From positions 423,482 to 487,481 of the forward strand of contig NZ_JAGSOA010000003.1 in NCBI RefSeq assembly GCF_019754935.1: a stretch of 64,000 bases of DNA, written 5' to 3'. A program made the translations under genes and the position numbers. Shown here in pieces: positions 61,443 through 64,000 of the stretch (position 1 is its first letter; every line of letters starts with the position of its first letter). Under the pieces are notes generated by a model. That model was not told the origin of the DNA, searched no databases, and worked only from the letters and a program-made list of their open reading frames with translations. Origin of the DNA: Corynebacterium parakroppenstedtii (GTDB taxonomy: Bacteria; Actinomycetota; Actinomycetes; Mycobacteriales; Mycobacteriaceae).

Positions 61443-63074
61443 TCAGCTCTTCGTGATGTCCGTGAAGATGGGGACGCCTTTCCAGTCGTAATTCACGTTC
61501 GATAGCGAGGTAGTCCACGCGGCAGACGCGGTGTAGTAGAACAGCGGGATTTCGGGGAGCTCCCGCATGAGAATCGCCTGCGCCTTCGCGTAGATTTCCT
61601 GCGCTTTCTTCTGGTCACTTTCCTTCGACGCGTCTTTCAGGAGGTTGTCGAATTCCGCGTTGGTGTATTTACCGTCATTCGATGCTCCATTCGTCGCGAA
61701 CTGGGGTTGGAGGAAATTCGCTTGTGAAGGGAAGTCTGCCTGCCAGCCGCTTCGGAAAGCCGTATGAATCGACCCACTCGATACTTCATTTCGGAGTGCT
61801 TTGAAGTTGGGGTACGCCTTGCCCGTGGCGTCGATCCCCAAAACGTTGTGAATACTGTTCGACACGGCTTCGACCCATTCCTTATGGCCGCCGTCCGAGT
61901 TGTACGCGATCTCCAGTTTCCCGCTGTACGGTTTGATGTCGTCGGCCTTCTTCCACAGCTCTTTGGCCTTGTCCGGGTTATAGTCCAGGACATCGCTGCC
62001 TTCGACATTGGGCACGTCACCGAGTGTCGTCGCCGTAAAGTCCTTCGCTGGCACGCGCGTACCGTTCATGATTTTGTCGGAAATTTGTTTCCGGTTGATC
62101 GCCATAGAGATCGCTTGCCGACGTAAATGCCCCTCCTCATCGTTGCCGAAATGATCGAGCCATTGCGGAATGACGAAGCCACCGTTGGAAGCGATCGGCT
62201 TCACTAGATGCGTGGACGGGAAGTCATCTTTGAAGGTCTGCATCGCCGTCGGCGGGACGGTCTGACCGATGATGTCAAGGTTGCTCGCCTGCAGATCGGT
62301 GTATGCCGTATCAAGGTTTTCGTACAGCTTAAAGGTGACACCGCCGTTCTTCGGCTTATCGTCACCAGCGTATTTGTCATTCTTTACTGTCCGAATCGAA
62401 CTATTATGAGTCCACGCATTTTGGCCATCTAATTTATAGGGCCCATTGCCGACGGGGTGCTCACCAAAGCTCTTCGGATCATCGAAGAATGACTGCGGGA
62501 GCGGGAAGAACGGCGTGGCTCCGAGGCTGATGGGGAACTGGGAGTCCGGATCGGAGAGCGTAATCGTGAATTCTTTATCATTCACTTTCTGCAGTCCAGA
62601 CAGCTTTTCGACGCTACTGCTGGGGTCTTTGACCTCGTCAAACCCTTTAATATTTGAGAAGAAGTCTTGCTGTTTTTGAGCGTTTTTACCGGCTGCGCCG
62701 TAATTCCAGGCGTCAATAAAGGAGTCCGCGGTGACGGGTGTTCCATCGGTGAACGTCCAACCATCTTTGAGCTTGACCGTGAATTCTGTGCTGTCCGGAT
62801 TAGCCGTGATGGACTCAGCGACTTGATTATGCGACTTACCGTTTTCGTCATAGGATACGAGGCCTCGATACAGAAGTTCGAGCACCTGAGAACCATTGGA
62901 TTCGTTGGTATCCGTGGGGATAAGTCCGTTTTGGGGTTCCGACGCCGCGGTCCGGACGATGTTGGGATCTCCCGCCCCGTCGAGAGTGGCTCCACCCCCA
63001 TCACCGCAGGCAACGAGGCCGGTTGCGGATAACGCCAGAGTTGCGATAGCTGCAGCCACTGAACGTAGACGCAT
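61443..63074 (-). CDS. dppA: Peptide-binding lipoprotein of the ABC importer (DppA/OppA family)
   Basis: 543 residues from ATG 63074, with AAAGGAG nine bases upstream. The signal peptide ends in lipobox GLVAC (Cys23). The SBP family 5 fold is shown by LELLYRGLVSYDENGK, VKLKDGWTFTDGTPVTADSF, GNGPYKLDGQNAW and PEIPLFYYTASAAW. It captures oligopeptides outside the membrane and hands them to DppBC. The in-frame ATG at 63098 lies before the ribosome site and is rejected. First gene of the dppABC-DF operon. Confidence 0.93.
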   Translation of the reverse strand: MRLRSVAAAIATLALSATGLVACGDGGGATLDGAGDPNIVRTAASEPQNGLIPTDTNESNGSQVLELLYRGLVSYDENGKSHNQVAESITANPDSTEFTVKLKDGWTFTDGTPVTADSFIDAWNYGAAGKNAQKQQDFFSNIKGFDEVKDPSSSVEKLSGLQKVNDKEFTITLSDPDSQFPISLGATPFFPLPQSFFDDPKSFGEHPVGNGPYKLDGQNAWTHNSSIRTVKNDKYAGDDKPKNGGVTFKLYENLDTAYTDLQASNLDIIGQTVPPTAMQTFKDDFPSTHLVKPIASNGGFVIPQWLDHFGNDEEGHLRRQAISMAINRKQISDKIMNGTRVPAKDFTATTLGDVPNVEGSDVLDYNPDKAKELWKKADDIKPYSGKLEIAYNSDGGHKEWVEAVSNSIHNVLGIDATGKAYPNFKALRNEVSSGSIHTAFRSGWQADFPSQANFLQPQFATNGASNDGKYTNAEFDNLLKDASKESDQKKAQEIYAKAQAILMRELPEIPLFYYTASAAWTTSLSNVNYDWKGVPIFTDITKS

Positions 63075-63209
63075 AATGAGGGCTCCTTTAAACAGCACAG
63101 CTAAAGCCGCTTTTAAGTCACGCGTGTGCCCTTCAAGGGCGGGATAGCTTAAACGCGGCGATTTGGGTTTTGGTAAATGACTTTAATAAACGACGTTGGT
63201 GGACGATAG

Positions 63210-63223
63210 TGCGTAATTACGCA
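63210..63223. promoter_or_regulatory. Perfect 14-bp palindrome upstream of the dpp operon
   Basis: TGCGTAATTACGCA is fully self-complementary, lies 135 bases upstream of the dppA ATG and 140 bases from the DUF2871 gene end. It looks like an operator for a dimeric regulator. An AT-rich stretch follows towards dppA, where the promoter should be, but -35/-10 elements were not clear. Confidence 0.5.
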
Positions 63224-63363
63224 ATTTAGATTACGTCGGTTTCCCGTGATTGCCTATCTCGTTGGGAAGATTTAACGTCCGGGAAACTTTCCATTACACC
63301 CGGATGGTTGGCGTCTCTGAATGATTAGCGCCTGCGGGTAATCATGTTCAGGAAACGACGCAC

Positions 63364-63792
63364 CTAGTGGGATACGTTATTTTTCCTTTGCCATCTTTTG
63401 ACATATTTATTCAAGATCACGAAGAAGAGGACGAAGCCAACGGTGATAATAATGTGGCCCATACCTGCGAAGATGGCCAACGATTCGGGAAAGCCTTTAC
63501 CGAGGACCTGACGAATGCCGTGGAAAGCGAGAAATCCGACGGTCCAGGCTGCACCCGCGTTATAAATCCAAAAGAATGTGGTGAAGCGCCGATCTTTATC
63601 GATTCGGAGTACAAGTGCGAAGACAAGGAACAGGAGGTTCATTGTCATACCGAGAATAAGCGAGTGGGTGTGCACCACAGACAGTTGAGTGGTGCCTTCA
63701 AAATCGTGGGCTCTGGTGAATTCGCGATAAAATACTCCGGCGATGAGCCCGACGGCCAACCAAACGGTGGCAGCAATATACAACTTCCTCAT
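63364..63792 (-). CDS. DUF2871 membrane protein
   Basis: 142 residues with four membrane segments. MRKLYIAATVWLAVGLIAGVFYREFT and TQLSVVHTHSLILGMTMNLLFLVFAL match the DUF2871 family; conserved His residues (VVHTH, FHGIRQV, GMGHI) suggest metal or heme binding, which is an inference. Function unknown. It lies between the rRNA operon end and the dpp operon, in the same direction as both. Confidence 0.82.
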   Translation of the reverse strand: MRKLYIAATVWLAVGLIAGVFYREFTRAHDFEGTTQLSVVHTHSLILGMTMNLLFLVFALVLRIDKDRRFTTFFWIYNAGAAWTVGFLAFHGIRQVLGKGFPESLAIFAGMGHIIITVGFVLFFVILNKYVKRWQRKNNVSH

Positions 63793-63876
63793 AGCCCCAA
63801 GGCTAGCAATGGCCTTCTATAAGGATTTCATTCGGATGAGAAGCGAGACGGAGGAAGCCGTCCGGACATACATAAA

Positions 63877-63929
63877 TGTGTGTGGTGCGGGCCCAACCCC
63901 GCCCGGGGTTTCGGCTCACACCACACACA
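63877..63929 (-). terminator. Terminator of the rRNA operon
   Basis: TGTGTGTGGTG (63877-63887) pairs perfectly with CACCACACACA (63919-63929), enclosing an inner AACCCC/GGGGTT hairpin (63895-63910). Read on the minus strand it starts about 30 bases after the 5S rRNA end and is followed by TTTATG. Confidence 0.75.
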
Positions 63930-63960
63930 AACACCACATATTCTATTGTTCCAACGTTAC

Positions 63961-64000
63961 GGTTGGCGGCGACCTACTCTCCCACACCCTCCCAGGTGCA
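63961..64000 (-). rRNA. rrf: 5S ribosomal RNA, 3' end only
   Basis: The reverse complement of the last 40 bases (TGCACCTGGGAGGGTGTGGG, then AGAGTAGGTCGCCGCCAACC) is the 3' part of actinobacterial 5S rRNA, with the conserved GGGAGAGTAGGTCGCCGCC. The 5' part lies beyond the window, so the rRNA operon runs into the window from the right. The exact 3' end is uncertain by a few bases. Confidence 0.92.

Overview
The window looks like a chromosomal segment from a GC-rich actinobacterium, most likely a Corynebacterium. Evidence: the fhaA-fhaB-pstP-rodA-pbpA-pknA-pknB cell-growth cluster, an AftB-type arabinofuranosyltransferase, Lsr2, a lactate dehydrogenase gene paired with an unusual pyruvate kinase (as in C. 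glutamicum), and lipoprotein and cytosolic families largely restricted to corynebacteria. The species cannot be fixed from this sequence alone. A partial 5S rRNA at the right edge shows that an rRNA operon begins just outside the window.

Layout. 1-1056: two ~190 bp direct repeats, each carrying a terminator hairpin, around a small orphan gene. 1057-6184: ethanolamine uptake and ammonia-lyase genes (eat-eutB-eutC), facing an NAD(P)-dependent aldehyde dehydrogenase; eutB carries an internal deletion with frameshift. 6372-8104: a HicB-like small protein, an MFS exporter and tRNA-Leu(CAG). 8525-19011: the signalling and peptidoglycan-elongation operon of two FHA proteins, a PP2C phosphatase, RodA, a class B PBP and the kinases PknA and PknB. 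19117-22052 (minus): glutamine amidotransferase, histidine phosphatase and prephenate dehydratase (frameshifted). 22167-29055 (plus): amidase, CPBP protease, a double-length GT87 membrane glycosyltransferase and an LCP ligase. 29060-33938 (minus): a DUF5926-like protein, GDPD, pyk2-like and ldh. 34427-37154: superoxide dismutase, a YnfM-like MFS protein and MsrA. 37270-42226: a large membrane-cupredoxin-NirK copper nitrite reductase fusion and a RecB-like nuclease. 42424-47441: a basic corynebacterial protein, Lsr2, a lipoprotein, a YidC paralogue, a class E sortase and a 50-residue membrane protein. 47481-54170: TetR, UspA, a frameshifted LLM flavin oxidoreductase, a pseudouridine synthase and AftB. 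54179-57561: a MacB-type ABC exporter. 57603-63074 (minus): a dipeptide/oligopeptide ABC importer operon with fused ATPases. 63364-64000: a DUF2871 membrane protein and the end of an rRNA operon.

How the parts fit. Much of the window serves the cell envelope: kinase/phosphatase/FHA control of elongation, arabinogalactan assembly (AftB, a GT87 protein, an LCP ligase), sortase and YidC. A second theme is metabolism of host-derived nutrients and redox stress (ethanolamine, peptides, lactate, SOD, MsrA, nitrite reductase).

The most notable points are: three disrupted genes in 64 kb (eutB with a ~82 nt deletion that removes a substrate-binding Asn; pheA and an LLM oxidoreductase with apparent 1 nt shifts); the three-part NirK fusion with all copper ligands retained; the internally duplicated GT87 protein; an Lsr2 whose DNA-binding RGR motif reads RGQ; and several clean palindromes placed like operators upstream of eat-eutBC, sodA, the YnfM-like gene and the dpp operon.
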